DNA of 57,645 bases from Vibrio ouci (GCF_004551525.1 NZ_SATR01000031.1:1-57645), one strand, 5' to 3'; counted from the stretch's first letter, positions 8,436-17,333 are shown. Numbers and translations are program-made. Notes: a model not told the origin generated them from the letters alone.

Positions 8436-8507
8436 GTGAATACGTAAATACGTAAATACGTAAATACGTAAATACGTAAATACGTAAATACGTAAATACG
8501 TAAACGT
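8436..8507. repeat. Octamer tandem repeat (gtaaatac)n
   Basis: Seven perfect copies of gtaaatac run from 8444 to 8499, flanked by a degenerate copy on each side (gtgaatac at 8436-8443, gtaaacgt at 8500-8507). The array ends about 150 bp before the AvrD start codon. Such short-unit arrays are prone to slipped-strand length change and could alter promoter spacing or regulator binding for the operon downstream. The reading frame crossing it is an artefact of the repeat. Confidence 0.9.
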
Positions 8508-8653
8508 AGATTGCTCTATATATTCAATATCCAGAGGATTAGGTATACGTAAAGACATGTACTCACTGCTTTTAATGGCGACCACTTATCTTAAGAAAAC
8601 TCTATCAATGTATATCGTGTGATTGGCTACTATTGTTTAATAAGGAAATAAGA

Positions 8654-9517
8654 ATGAAAACAATTGAAAGTGTAGAGATGTATTTAGGGGATCCAGACCG
8701 TCGATTCTTTGGCTCTGGATACAAAAAAGTGAGTTATGAAACGATTAAAGAAGACGTGACTGTTCGTAAGTACAGCGGAATATTTAATATCCTCTACCAG
8801 GAGGATTGGTCTTTGAAGAAGAATAAACTCCCCCCTCACTTAAGTAGTATTGATACGCTAATTCTTGCTTCTCGTGCATGCGAATCGATGATGTCTTCGT
8901 CAGGGAAGACTGGTTACCAAATTTCATCTTTGATCGTAAGGGCATCAACGTCGCCTCTCGAATGTCTCAGTTCTGTTTCGGTTTCATTTCAAAACCAAGA
9001 GGAATTGATAAAGACAATAAAAATTGATGGTGTTGTAGGCAATATGAAAGTTCTAGCTACATACAAAAAGAATAATGCAAAGGAAGACAGATTCGCCTTC
9101 GTCGATGATTGGTTCAAAAATAGCACCCAAAAAATAGCCAATATAACCATTGCTGATCAAGACGATAGTTTATCTAATTTACAGAAAACTACGCATGGGG
9201 AAACTAATTCCGAACTGGATTATATCGATGTATTTGTCAGTGGCCTACAAGTAGGACAAATAATGCTCTATGAGTTGGACGGAATAAAGCGCGAAGAATC
9301 CAATAACTTGTGGATGCGTAGTTTTAAATTTGAAGAGAGAGAGCAGTATGGTGATGAAGGCGTGCTTTCGGTCAAGTTGGAAAATATAACCCTCACACTG
9401 GTTGATGGATACCAATGGCGAAGTGCCGATATAGTGGCTAACGTTTCGAATATTTCTCTTCGTTGTTCTGTTACACATAAGCTAGCCGTAAAGCCGGAGA
9501 TGAAACATGCCAGTTAA
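8654..9517 (+). CDS. AvrD-family (syringolide synthesis) protein
   Basis: The N-terminus has the AvrD pattern LG-x3-RxFG-x-GY-(K/R) (Leu11 to Tyr23), and the C-terminal half has GQIMLYELDGIKREESNNLW, resembling the conserved AvrD segment that ends in SNTLWMR. Length (287 aa) is near that of P. syringae AvrD, about 310. In P. syringae, AvrD suffices for making syringolides, C-glycosyl lipids formed from a beta-ketoacyl unit and a pentulose; it was first found as an avirulence factor. Start ATG 8654 has a taaggaaa ribosome-binding site. It overlaps the next gene by 11 bp, opening the biosynthetic operon. I infer condensation of a beta-ketoacyl-ACP with a (phospho)sugar. Recognition is from memory of the family, without alignment. 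Confidence 0.7.
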   Translation: MKTIESVEMYLGDPDRRFFGSGYKKVSYETIKEDVTVRKYSGIFNILYQEDWSLKKNKLPPHLSSIDTLILASRACESMMSSSGKTGYQISSLIVRASTSPLECLSSVSVSFQNQEELIKTIKIDGVVGNMKVLATYKKNNAKEDRFAFVDDWFKNSTQKIANITIADQDDSLSNLQKTTHGETNSELDYIDVFVSGLQVGQIMLYELDGIKREESNNLWMRSFKFEEREQYGDEGVLSVKLENITLTLVDGYQWRSADIVANVSNISLRCSVTHKLAVKPEMKHAS

Positions 9518-10502
9518 GATTGTTGGTTTAGGAGCATCGATACCTTATAAAAAAGTATCTAACGAAGATATATCAAAAGAACTGGACACAACAGATAGCT
9601 GGATAACAACTCGTACTGGAATTAAAACAAGGTACCATTCTGGGCCAGATGAATATACCAGCCAGCTAGCATATAACGCAGGGTTAGCGGCAATCAACAG
9701 TATGTCAGCGCGTTACGATATTGATACGCTAATCCTGGCGACAACGACACCAGACCGAAAATGTCCAGCAACAGCCCCAAAAGTCGCTTCAATGTTGGGC
9801 TTAAAAGGAATCACCGCATTTGATATGAATGCGGTATGTACAGGGTTCGTATATGCACTAGAAATGGCAGAATCTTTCATTAGATCCGGAAAGTCGGAAC
9901 GAGTATTGGTGATCGGTGCCGATGTGTATTCAACCTTATTAGATAAAGAAGATCGTGCGACTTTTCCACTTTTTGGTGATGGGGCAGGTGCAATGATCAT
10001 CGAAAATGGCGATGAAGAAAACATTCTCTCTTCTTATACCGGCAGTGATGGAAGGTATGAACAATTAATCACTGTAGAAGGGGGAGGAAGCGAAAGTGCG
10101 TTGAGAGAAAAAGAGAGCAAGAACGCATTCTTTACGATGCAAGGTAAAGACGTATTTCTAAAAGCTATTTCTCATATGAAAAACGCCGTAATCAAGGCTT
10201 CTGATCTAGCAAATCTACCTGTGACCGATTTGGATTTCATCGTACCTCACCAAGCAAATAAAAGGATCATAGACACGTTGAGCAGTCTATTTGACCTGAG
10301 AGAGGAACAAGCCCTTACCAGTTTAGAAGAGTTTGGCAACACATCCTCCGCTTCGATACCAATTACATTAACTAAGCATGTGTTAGAGGGCACTATTAAG
10401 CCAGGAAACAAAGTCGCGATTACTGCTTTTGGCGGGGGGATCACTTGGGGAGCCGCTATTTTAAAATGGCCTGAGATAAACATAGAACCAGAATTTATTT
10501 AA
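9507..10502 (+). CDS. Beta-ketoacyl-ACP synthase III (FabH-like)
   Basis: The thiolase-fold KAS III triad is intact: Cys111 in DMNAVCTGF, His248 in VPHQANKR and Asn278 in FGNTSSAS. The glycine-rich FGDGAGAMII and C-terminal FGGGITWGA are also typical, and at 331 aa it is full length. KAS III enzymes condense an acyl-CoA starter with malonyl-ACP to give a beta-ketoacyl-ACP. Position between AvrD and an ACP gene suggests it makes the beta-ketoacyl substrate for AvrD, not housekeeping fatty acids. Translationally coupled to the AvrD gene (11-bp overlap). Confidence 0.92.
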   Translation: MPVKIVGLGASIPYKKVSNEDISKELDTTDSWITTRTGIKTRYHSGPDEYTSQLAYNAGLAAINSMSARYDIDTLILATTTPDRKCPATAPKVASMLGLKGITAFDMNAVCTGFVYALEMAESFIRSGKSERVLVIGADVYSTLLDKEDRATFPLFGDGAGAMIIENGDEENILSSYTGSDGRYEQLITVEGGGSESALREKESKNAFFTMQGKDVFLKAISHMKNAVIKASDLANLPVTDLDFIVPHQANKRIIDTLSSLFDLREEQALTSLEEFGNTSSASIPITLTKHVLEGTIKPGNKVAITAFGGGITWGAAILKWPEINIEPEFI

Positions 10503-10526
10503 CTAGATAAACAAAGGAAAAATAAC

Positions 10527-10772
10527 ATGAAAAAAGATATTTATAAACGAATCGCTGATTTATTAGAAAACAGTTACCACATCGTGGATTCAGATATATC
10601 TGAGTCTGCCGTATACGATGACCTAGAGTTAGATTCATTGGTTTTACTTGAGCTATCCGTGATACTTAATAAAGAGTTTCAACTACGTATCCAACACGGT
10701 CAATTAGAGCCTTCAATGACTATTGGTGAATCTATTGATGTGATGTTACAGCATAAATCTGACTCTGTATGA
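10527..10772 (+). CDS. Acyl carrier protein
   Basis: An 81-aa acidic four-helix protein with the phosphopantetheine attachment serine at Ser37 in ELDSLVLLEL (family pattern D-S-L). It should carry the beta-ketoacyl chain for the KAS III and AvrD steps. An aaaggaaaaa ribosome-binding site precedes the ATG. The stop overlaps the next start as ATGA. It is diverged from housekeeping AcpP, which has GADSLD, so it is probably cluster-dedicated. Confidence 0.88.
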   Translation: MKKDIYKRIADLLENSYHIVDSDISESAVYDDLELDSLVLLELSVILNKEFQLRIQHGQLEPSMTIGESIDVMLQHKSDSV

Positions 10773-11308
10773 TTTATCTAATGAGGCATGGTCGAACCTC
10801 GTACAATATCGAAGGTCGATTTTTGGGCCAGACAAACATACCTTTATGTAAGCAAGGCATTAAAGAAATTGAAAAGATAGCTAGCGAGTTTCCACCATTG
10901 TTTTTTAAAAAAATTTACAGCTCTGAATATATTAGGGCTGTAGAAACTGCGGAGATAATCGCTTCAAATAGCCAATTGGAAGTGATTAAAAGTCGAAGAT
11001 TAATTGAAAGAAACTTGGGAATTTTGGATGGCAAGAAAAACAAGAACCCTGAAATTATTAAAAATTTATCCGACTTTAACTTTATTCCTTTAGGTGGTGA
11101 AAGTGTGCGGTCTTGCATTACTCGTTTTTCAGATGAAATTAATAATATAGCGACTAATAGTGAAGGCAATGTTCTCGTCGTTTCCCACGGCGGGATTATA
11201 AACCTTTACATGAAGTATATTATTAATTCAAAAAGTGGTAGGAACTTTTTAGATAATGGGGCCTTCCATGTGATTGAAAGTGTCGGTGGTTCCATTAGGT
11301 TGAGATAA
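10769..11308 (+). CDS. Histidine phosphatase family protein (PGM-like)
   Basis: It starts with MIYLMRHGRTSYN, the RHG catalytic motif of the phosphoglycerate-mutase-like phosphatase superfamily (His7 phosphorylated in the reaction). A second catalytic His lies in VVSHGG near residue 145. Length 179 aa fits cobalamin-phosphatase-like and small broad-range members. It overlaps the ACP gene by 4 bp, so it belongs to the pathway; I infer that it removes the phosphate from a phosphosugar-derived intermediate made by AvrD, which would explain its place in such a cluster. Confidence 0.85.
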   Translation: MIYLMRHGRTSYNIEGRFLGQTNIPLCKQGIKEIEKIASEFPPLFFKKIYSSEYIRAVETAEIIASNSQLEVIKSRRLIERNLGILDGKKNKNPEIIKNLSDFNFIPLGGESVRSCITRFSDEINNIATNSEGNVLVVSHGGIINLYMKYIINSKSGRNFLDNGAFHVIESVGGSIRLR

Positions 11309-11335
11309 ACTAACAAAACTATTAGGTAGATTTTT

Positions 11336-11638
11336 ATGTCTAAAAATATCGTTGTATTCATTAAAGTTAATCAGGAAAATTTCAAAGAATTTGGTTCACT
11401 ATTATCGAAACTAAGGGAGATGACGTTAGCTGAGGAAGGGTGTGAAAGATTCGATACATATATTGTTGGAGATGAGTATGTGCTTATCGAACGATGGGAA
11501 AGCCAAGAAAGTATTGATCTCCATATGGAATTCAACTACACCGTTGATTTCATTAATAATACAGAAATCATGATTAAAGAGACAAGAGTCTTCCGCCTTG
11601 AAGATATTGAAAATGTCGAGGCATTACCATCAATATGA
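11336..11638 (+). CDS. Antibiotic biosynthesis monooxygenase (ABM) domain protein
   Basis: A 100-aa ferredoxin-like protein with the ABM layout: VVFIKVNQENFKEF, then TLAEEGCERFDTYIV, then EYVLIERWESQESIDLHM. ABM proteins form dimers and act either as cofactor-free oxygenases on polyketide phenols/enols or as small accessory proteins. The stop overlaps the MFS start by 4 bp (ATGA). It probably oxidises an enol-type intermediate in this pathway, though a non-catalytic role cannot be excluded. Confidence 0.85.
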   Translation: MSKNIVVFIKVNQENFKEFGSLLSKLREMTLAEEGCERFDTYIVGDEYVLIERWESQESIDLHMEFNYTVDFINNTEIMIKETRVFRLEDIENVEALPSI

Positions 11639-13050
11639 CCTTTACAAGAAAAGAATGGCACATCCTATCAACGGTTTGCCTGTCGATGTTTCTGATACCC
11701 ATGAATATAACATCATCCTCAGTGATCATGTTATCTCTCATGAAAGAGTATCGTCTAACGTATCAGGAATCACAGTGGTTTATTAACGTATTTATGGTCC
11801 TCTACGCATCGTTTCTTCCTATCACTGGCCGATTGTCAGATTTGTTCGGAAGAAAGCGAACATTCTTCATAGGATTATGTTTATTTTTTATGGGGTTCGT
11901 CCTGGGTACCTTAATAGAAAGTTATCAAAACATTGTAATATCAAGAGGATTATGCGGCATAGGTGCTGCAGCTGTTACTACTTCTGCCACATCATTACTT
12001 TCGACGAATATAGCTGAAAAAAATCGGAAATTTTCCTTTTCGATTTTTGGTACATTTCTTGGCGTGAGTATGATTGTTGGTCCATTTTTGTCATCCTTAT
12101 TAAATGACTATTCTAATGGCTGGATTATTTACTCGACAATTAACCTGGTCATTTTGATTCCGTTGCTTATTTCATCTCTATTTATTTTGGAACGTTCGAA
12201 AAGAGAAAGTCGAGCATTTGATTTTTGTGGCAGCGTCTTGCTGACAGTAGTCATATTTTCGCTTGTTTCGGTAGCATCATTCTTCCCGGTATGGGGCTGG
12301 GATATAAAAACAAAATCTATATGTCTATTACTCTCTGCTTGCTTACCGCTATTGTTTTTTGCAGAGCGTAAGGCAGTTAACCCTATTGTAGATCTTAAGC
12401 TGTTGTCAAACAAAGAGTTCTCAAGCATGAGCATTATCTCTTTGTTGTTGGGTGGCGGATACATTAGTTTGATGATGTATATCCCTTATATTCTGAATAA
12501 GGTGACTTCCTTAAGCGCTGCTCAAGTGGGTACCGTTGTGATGATGTCAACCTTACCATCACTCATGTTCCCCCCATTGATATCGAAGTTCAGGGCTCAG
12601 GTGAATGATAACGTTCTCGTTGCTGTCACCTTAATGTGTCTTGTTATTTCACCATTATATTTGCTCGCAGTGATTTCAGATGCTTCATTTGTTCAGCTCT
12701 GTTTTGCGATGTTTTTTTTAGGATGCTCTTTTGGGGTGTCGTTGTCCTATTTAGATGGTATTGCAGTTAGTTCAGTAGAGCTTGAGAAGTCAGGTTTGGC
12801 TGCAGGCACATTCAACACATTTAGGATTGGAGGTGAATCTATATTTATACCTCTTGTTTCTAGTTTTACGGCGGTATTTATAAGTAAAAATGTTGGAATA
12901 GACATATTTTATAACGAACGGTCTGAAGAGTTTTTATCTGATAAGTTACAGGTGCTCTCTTCTTTTTCTTTGATACTGGTTATAACTTCACTCATTTGCT
13001 TTATTTCATCGATACCAATTATGAATCGATATAGGAAATTAAAATCATAG
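11635..13050 (+). CDS. MFS transporter, drug:H+ antiporter type (DHA2-like)
   Basis: A 471-aa inner-membrane protein with 13-14 predicted transmembrane helices. Motif A appears as GRLSDLFGRKR after TM2, and there is a motif-C-like GVSMIVGPFLSSLL near residue 145-160. The closest type is the EmrB/QacA-like 14-helix group, usually drug or metabolite efflux. Gene context points to export of, or self-protection from, the cluster product. A ribosome-binding site is not needed because of the 4-bp overlap with the ABM gene. Confidence 0.88.
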   Translation: MTFTRKEWHILSTVCLSMFLIPMNITSSSVIMLSLMKEYRLTYQESQWFINVFMVLYASFLPITGRLSDLFGRKRTFFIGLCLFFMGFVLGTLIESYQNIVISRGLCGIGAAAVTTSATSLLSTNIAEKNRKFSFSIFGTFLGVSMIVGPFLSSLLNDYSNGWIIYSTINLVILIPLLISSLFILERSKRESRAFDFCGSVLLTVVIFSLVSVASFFPVWGWDIKTKSICLLLSACLPLLFFAERKAVNPIVDLKLLSNKEFSSMSIISLLLGGGYISLMMYIPYILNKVTSLSAAQVGTVVMMSTLPSLMFPPLISKFRAQVNDNVLVAVTLMCLVISPLYLLAVISDASFVQLCFAMFFLGCSFGVSLSYLDGIAVSSVELEKSGLAAGTFNTFRIGGESIFIPLVSSFTAVFISKNVGIDIFYNERSEEFLSDKLQVLSSFSLILVITSLICFISSIPIMNRYRKLKS

Positions 13051-13060
13051 GATACGAGTA

Positions 13061-14590
13061 ATGAAATTATTGGATGATGACTGCAAGATTTTAATTGTCG
13101 GAGGCGGTCCAGTCGGCATGCTTACCGCGTTGGAACTGGCTAAGTTAGGAGTGAAATCGAGGATAATCTCCAAGCACCAACGAACCTCCCCACACTCCAA
13201 AGCGACAATTATATGGCCTAGAGTTTTGGAATTACTTTCTAGAACAGGGGTGTCCAAAGAGATTATCTCTAAAGGGCATTACTTCGATAAAATGAAGTAT
13301 TATTCAAATAAAAAAGAAATCGGTAATATCGATTTTTCGAAACTTAACTACACAAATTATAACTATGGTATAGCGATCCCTCAGTGGAAAACGGAAGAAA
13401 TAATTGAAAGTTTGTTGAATCAATCCGGTATATATGTCGAATATGGATGTCAATTTGTTCATGGAGAAAACGTTGGAGAACAAGTAGAAGTTTCTTTACT
13501 AAGTGATAACGGTAATCAAGAGAATCTCACTTATGACTGGGTAATTGGAGCAGATGGTCGATCGAGCAAAGTTCGAGATTGCTTTGGTTTTGGGTTCGAT
13601 GGCTTTCAAATGAAAACACGACTGGCCATAACTGATACTGAACTGATAAGCGAGGCAACGAGTAGAGAGGTTGGCTACTACCTTCACCGTACGGGAAATC
13701 TTGTTTTGGCACCTATTGGAGATGGACTGTTCCGTGTCGGTGCAAGTGTCCCAGATAATTATGAGGGTGATATCGATCGGGAGTTCTTTAATAACGCACT
13801 GGCCGAACGTGTACCGGGTAATAAGTCTCTAGGTAAAATGAACTTTTGTGGCACTTTTGATGCCCACGTACGTTCAGCATCCACTTACAAAATCGATAAC
13901 GTAATACTTGTTGGAGACGCAGCGCATACCATGAGCCCTTCTGGCGCTCAGGGAATGAACAGTGGGGTTCAGGATGCAATAAACTTGGCTTGGAAGTTGG
14001 CTGGCGTTATTAAAAGAGATTTTAGATCTTCGCTTTTGGAGAGTTATTCGCCGGAAAGAAAAAACAGTATCGATCGAATTTCCAGTTTATCAACATTTCT
14101 GGCAGACGTTAGCCTCTATAAAAATAGAGCTGCGATATTCGCGCGTGATATGTCATTCAGGGCTGCTTCTAAATCTAAAGCGATTGATAAATACTTTGCC
14201 CCTCGAGTAGCCCAGTTAGATATACCTATGGGTGACTTGTCTGAAGGAAAGCTAAAGCTAGAGCCTGGCCGTAGAATACCTTTGGAGTGGGATACGTCTG
14301 CTATTGGTCCATATCTTAATCTAAGCGAACATACGATCTTTTTGTGGCCTGGGGATGAATATGTCTACTCCACTTGGGCCTCAATATTCGAGCAAGCCAA
14401 GACATCAATTACACACTCACACGTCGTCGATTTAAGTGGCAAAGTACTCGGCTACCTAAAAGATTTACTACCTAAACACCCAATCAGTTTGATTGTTCGC
14501 CCAGATGGGTTCATATCAGACATTATCAATATAAATATGCACTCACCCGAAAAATCAATTCAGTCAATTAATAGTAAAATAGCGCAATAA
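13061..14590 (+). CDS. FAD-dependent aromatic-type monooxygenase
   Basis: The 509-aa protein carries all three class A flavin hydroxylase fingerprints: GGGPVG (14-19) for the FAD ADP moiety, the DG motif in VIGADGRSSKVRD (about 165), and the GD motif in LVGDAAHTMSPSGAQGMN (about 285). The C-terminal thioredoxin-like region (TIFLWPGDEYVY) matches the PheA/TfdB family, which hydroxylates aromatics and polyketides using NAD(P)H. A downstream oxidative tailoring step of the cluster is likely. An ATG with gagtaatg context starts 10 bp after the MFS stop. Confidence 0.9.
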   Translation: MKLLDDDCKILIVGGGPVGMLTALELAKLGVKSRIISKHQRTSPHSKATIIWPRVLELLSRTGVSKEIISKGHYFDKMKYYSNKKEIGNIDFSKLNYTNYNYGIAIPQWKTEEIIESLLNQSGIYVEYGCQFVHGENVGEQVEVSLLSDNGNQENLTYDWVIGADGRSSKVRDCFGFGFDGFQMKTRLAITDTELISEATSREVGYYLHRTGNLVLAPIGDGLFRVGASVPDNYEGDIDREFFNNALAERVPGNKSLGKMNFCGTFDAHVRSASTYKIDNVILVGDAAHTMSPSGAQGMNSGVQDAINLAWKLAGVIKRDFRSSLLESYSPERKNSIDRISSLSTFLADVSLYKNRAAIFARDMSFRAASKSKAIDKYFAPRVAQLDIPMGDLSEGKLKLEPGRRIPLEWDTSAIGPYLNLSEHTIFLWPGDEYVYSTWASIFEQAKTSITHSHVVDLSGKVLGYLKDLLPKHPISLIVRPDGFISDIININMHSPEKSIQSINSKIAQ

Positions 14591-14596
14591 GGAAAA

Positions 14597-15145
14597 ATGA
14601 TGAATAAACCACGTGTAGATCTTATTCCCGTTGAAAATATGTCTGACAAACAAAAACATGTCTATGAAAAGTTCCCTTCTAACTTAACGAGAGCATTATT
14701 ACTTACTAAGTGCTCTGCGGGGCCGCATCTAGCGTTAGGTGGGGCGATTACTCAAGGGTACTTAAATGATTTTGAAAGAGAAATCATAGTGATGAGAGTT
14801 GCAAAACTCGTCGACAGTGAATTTGAACGATTGATCCATTACCCGCTGGCTATTAAGGCAGGATTATCTGAAAAGGAAATCGATGACATCGAACGCGCCA
14901 ACTATCAGGATATGCCTCCGAAAAGGCAGGCTATGGTACGTTATATTTCTGAATGCATTCTAGAAGGAAAAGCGTCAGCATCTTCGTTCCGACAACTCAA
15001 TGAATTTTATACTCAAGGCGAAATCGCTGATGCCACTCATCTTGCTGGCCACTGCTGGATGACCGCAATGTACTTATCAAGTCTTGATATTCCCTTGGAT
15101 GAGAATCTCGCATCTTGGTCAAGGCTGACTGAGCTGAACGAATAA
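14597..15145 (+). CDS. Carboxymuconolactone decarboxylase (CMD) family protein
   Basis: A 182-aa helical protein with the CMD/AhpD core: EREIIVMRVAKLVDSEFERL, then HYPLAIKAGLSEKEIDDI, the usual E-x-x-x-H...A-x-x-x-GL-x-x-x-EI pattern. The CxxC peroxidase pair of AhpD is absent, so it is nearer to decarboxylase or lactone-handling members. In the cluster it might open a lactone, decarboxylate, or protect against peroxide. A ggaaaa site precedes two adjacent ATGs at 14597 and 14600. Which activity applies is unknown. Confidence 0.75.
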   Translation: MMNKPRVDLIPVENMSDKQKHVYEKFPSNLTRALLLTKCSAGPHLALGGAITQGYLNDFEREIIVMRVAKLVDSEFERLIHYPLAIKAGLSEKEIDDIERANYQDMPPKRQAMVRYISECILEGKASASSFRQLNEFYTQGEIADATHLAGHCWMTAMYLSSLDIPLDENLASWSRLTELNE

Positions 15146-15158
15146 TGGCAGCTCGTTG

Positions 15159-16133
15159 ATGGAATATTGTAATTTAGGAAATTCCGGACTCAAAGTCTCC
15201 AGACTAGCACTTGGCTGCATGTCATTTGGCAACCCAGTTCAAGGGGCTCATAATTGGACTCTAAGTAAGGGGGAAAGTGAGCGTATTATCCGCAAATCAT
15301 TGGATTTAGGGATAAATTTCTTTGATACCGCCAATATATATTCATTGGGCTCGAGTGAAGAGTTTCTAGGTCAGTGTTTAAAAAAATACGCTTACCGTGA
15401 CGATGTTGTTGTTGCCACTAAAGTTTATGAAAAAATGGTCGACTCACCCAATAGTGGCGGCCTTTCAAGAAAAGAAATCTTTGCGCAAGTCAATCAAAGT
15501 TTACAAAGGCTCAATACCGATTACATTGATCTATATATTGTCCATCGTTGGGACGACCGCACCCCAATAGAAGAAACAATGTCAGCATTAAACGATTTGG
15601 TTCGTATGGGGAAGGTTCGCTATATAGGAGCTTCATCCATGAGGGCATGGCAGTTTGTCAAGGCGCAGTATGTAGCTTTAATTAATGGGTGGACACAATT
15701 TGTCAGCATGCAAAACCACTACAACCTGATCAATCGAGAAGAAGAGCGAGAGATGATACCTTTTTGCTTGTCAGAAGGTGTTGGGGTCACACCATGGAGC
15801 CCACTCGCAAGAGGAAAATTGGCAAAGTCTTCTGAAACGAGCCGATCCCGCACGGATAAAGTTCTTGAGTGGTTATACTCTTCCGCGGAGCAATCTGATG
15901 AGAAAATAATATCAACACTCAATGATATTGCGAATCAAAAGAACAGTAAACCTGCACACATTGCACTAGCGTGGTTGCTTTCTAAACCAGCGGTAACGTC
16001 TCCAATTGTCGGGGCCACCTCCGTAGAGCAGCTAGTTGATAATGTCCGCTGCTTCGATATAGAACTTGCCGAAGAAGAAATCATGGCGTTAGAAAAGTTT
16101 TACACTCCGCACACAGCAGCAGAACTTTCCTAA
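15159..16133 (+). CDS. Aldo/keto reductase
   Basis: A TIM-barrel NADPH-dependent reductase with the complete AKR tetrad: Asp56, Tyr61, Lys88 (VATKVYE) and His129 (YIVHRWD). Residues 267-300 (AHIALAWLLSKPAVTSPIVG) form the usual C-terminal cofactor-binding part. It resembles the YajO/Tas-like group. ATG 15159 is preferred; a TTG one codon upstream is also open. In this operon it should reduce a carbonyl of the product or a sugar-derived intermediate. Confidence 0.9.
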   Translation: MEYCNLGNSGLKVSRLALGCMSFGNPVQGAHNWTLSKGESERIIRKSLDLGINFFDTANIYSLGSSEEFLGQCLKKYAYRDDVVVATKVYEKMVDSPNSGGLSRKEIFAQVNQSLQRLNTDYIDLYIVHRWDDRTPIEETMSALNDLVRMGKVRYIGASSMRAWQFVKAQYVALINGWTQFVSMQNHYNLINREEEREMIPFCLSEGVGVTPWSPLARGKLAKSSETSRSRTDKVLEWLYSSAEQSDEKIISTLNDIANQKNSKPAHIALAWLLSKPAVTSPIVGATSVEQLVDNVRCFDIELAEEEIMALEKFYTPHTAAELS

Positions 16134-16151
16134 ACTAATTTTGAGGTTATT

Positions 16152-17102
16152 ATGAAACTGACTAATCAAACAAAGTCCCCATTTCATGCACGCTCCAAGG
16201 CATTAGACGTAGTAGAAGGATTGGATCTTTCAGGTAAAGTCGCCCTAATTACGGGTGGGTATTCTGGCTTGGGATTTGAATCGGTAAAAGCGATGTCAAG
16301 TGCAGGGGCTCGTATTATTGTTGGTGCAAGAGATTTTGAAAAAGCTCAAGAGCGATTTCAAGAAATCAATAATGTCATCGCTTATCAATTAGATCTGTCT
16401 GATCTCAACTCTGTCCAACGATTCTCATCAACAATGAAAAATGAAGGTATTCATTTTGACTTTGTAATATGCAACGCTGGTATTATGGCTACGCCTGAAC
16501 AGCGAGTAGGCGCTGGGTTAGAAATGCAGTTCGCTACCAACCATCTTGGACACTATGCGTTAGTTAATTTAATTTGGACAAATATTAATCCCGGAGCAAG
16601 AGTTGTGTGTGTGTCATCGGCAGGTCACCATCTGTCGCCAATTCGATGGGACGATATACAGTTTGAAAACGGATATGACAAATGGCTGGCATATGGTCAA
16701 TCCAAAACAGCAAATGCGCTTTTCGCGTACCAGCTTGATAAGTATGGCAAGGAACATGGAATTCGCGCATATTCATTACATCCAGGCAAGATCTTTACGC
16801 CATTACAGCGTCACCTTTCCGATGAGGAAATGGCACAAGAAGGATGGATAGACTCTAACGGTAAGCCGATTGATCCTACATTTAAATCACCTGAGCAAGG
16901 AGCTTCAACCCAAGTTTGGGTGGCGACCAGTCCGTTACTTGAGGGGTTAGGTGGACTTTATTGTGAAGATTGCAACATTGCTGGGATGGCGTCTGAATAC
17001 CAAGAGCCTTTCGTTGGTGCTTGCAGTTACGCACTTGACGCGGATGAAGCTAGTAAACTATGGAAATATAGCGCAGAGGTAACTGGCGTTAACGCGTTTT
17101 AG
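16152..17102 (+). CDS. Short-chain dehydrogenase/reductase
   Basis: A classical-type SDR, 316 aa: TGGYSGLG cofactor loop (34-41), NAG (108-110), active-site Ser155/156 in VVCVSSAGHH and the YxxxK pair Tyr181/Lys185. The longer N- and C-terminal ends match the retinol-dehydrogenase-like group with NAD(P)(H). It is the last gene of the operon, starting 18 bp after the aldo/keto reductase with a gaggttatt ribosome-binding site. It provides a second ketoreduction or oxidation step. The AT-rich composition stops just after it, marking the right island edge. Confidence 0.9.
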   Translation: MKLTNQTKSPFHARSKALDVVEGLDLSGKVALITGGYSGLGFESVKAMSSAGARIIVGARDFEKAQERFQEINNVIAYQLDLSDLNSVQRFSSTMKNEGIHFDFVICNAGIMATPEQRVGAGLEMQFATNHLGHYALVNLIWTNINPGARVVCVSSAGHHLSPIRWDDIQFENGYDKWLAYGQSKTANALFAYQLDKYGKEHGIRAYSLHPGKIFTPLQRHLSDEEMAQEGWIDSNGKPIDPTFKSPEQGASTQVWVATSPLLEGLGGLYCEDCNIAGMASEYQEPFVGACSYALDADEASKLWKYSAEVTGVNAF

Positions 17103-17168
17103 TTTACCAAAGTTTTTATTCGTCTTGACCTTCCCCCGAGATTAATAACTTAACATAGCTATTTTGTA

Positions 17169-17333
17169 CTCGATGAAGTGATTAAGCGCGCGGTTTCGAA
17201 CCAAGAGAATCGACGTATCGAGCTAGTGGTACGCAGCCGAAGTGACGAAGAGCGCGCATGGTCGCGGTGTAAACGACTACGCCAACGATGTGAATCAGCG
17301 GCACCTTATTTACTAACGTCGATATCCAATTGA
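17169..17333 (+). pseudogene. Gene fragment at the right island edge
   Basis: An open stretch of 55 codons (LDEVIKRAV...PYLLTSISN, stop at 17331) with no start codon or ribosome-binding site and a stop shortly upstream in frame. The amino-acid content looks coding (many Arg/Glu, mixed helix), so this may be the 3' end of a gene truncated when the island inserted. I do not recognise the family. Confidence 0.3.

Noticed and set aside
8436..8507. Possible CRISPR array
   Set aside because: The unit is only 8 bp with no spacers, and no cas genes are present.
8322..8585. Minus-strand frame encoding a repetitive TYLRIYVF peptide
   Set aside because: It exists only because the 8-bp repeat is read through in one frame; there is no ribosome-binding site and no coding signal outside the array.
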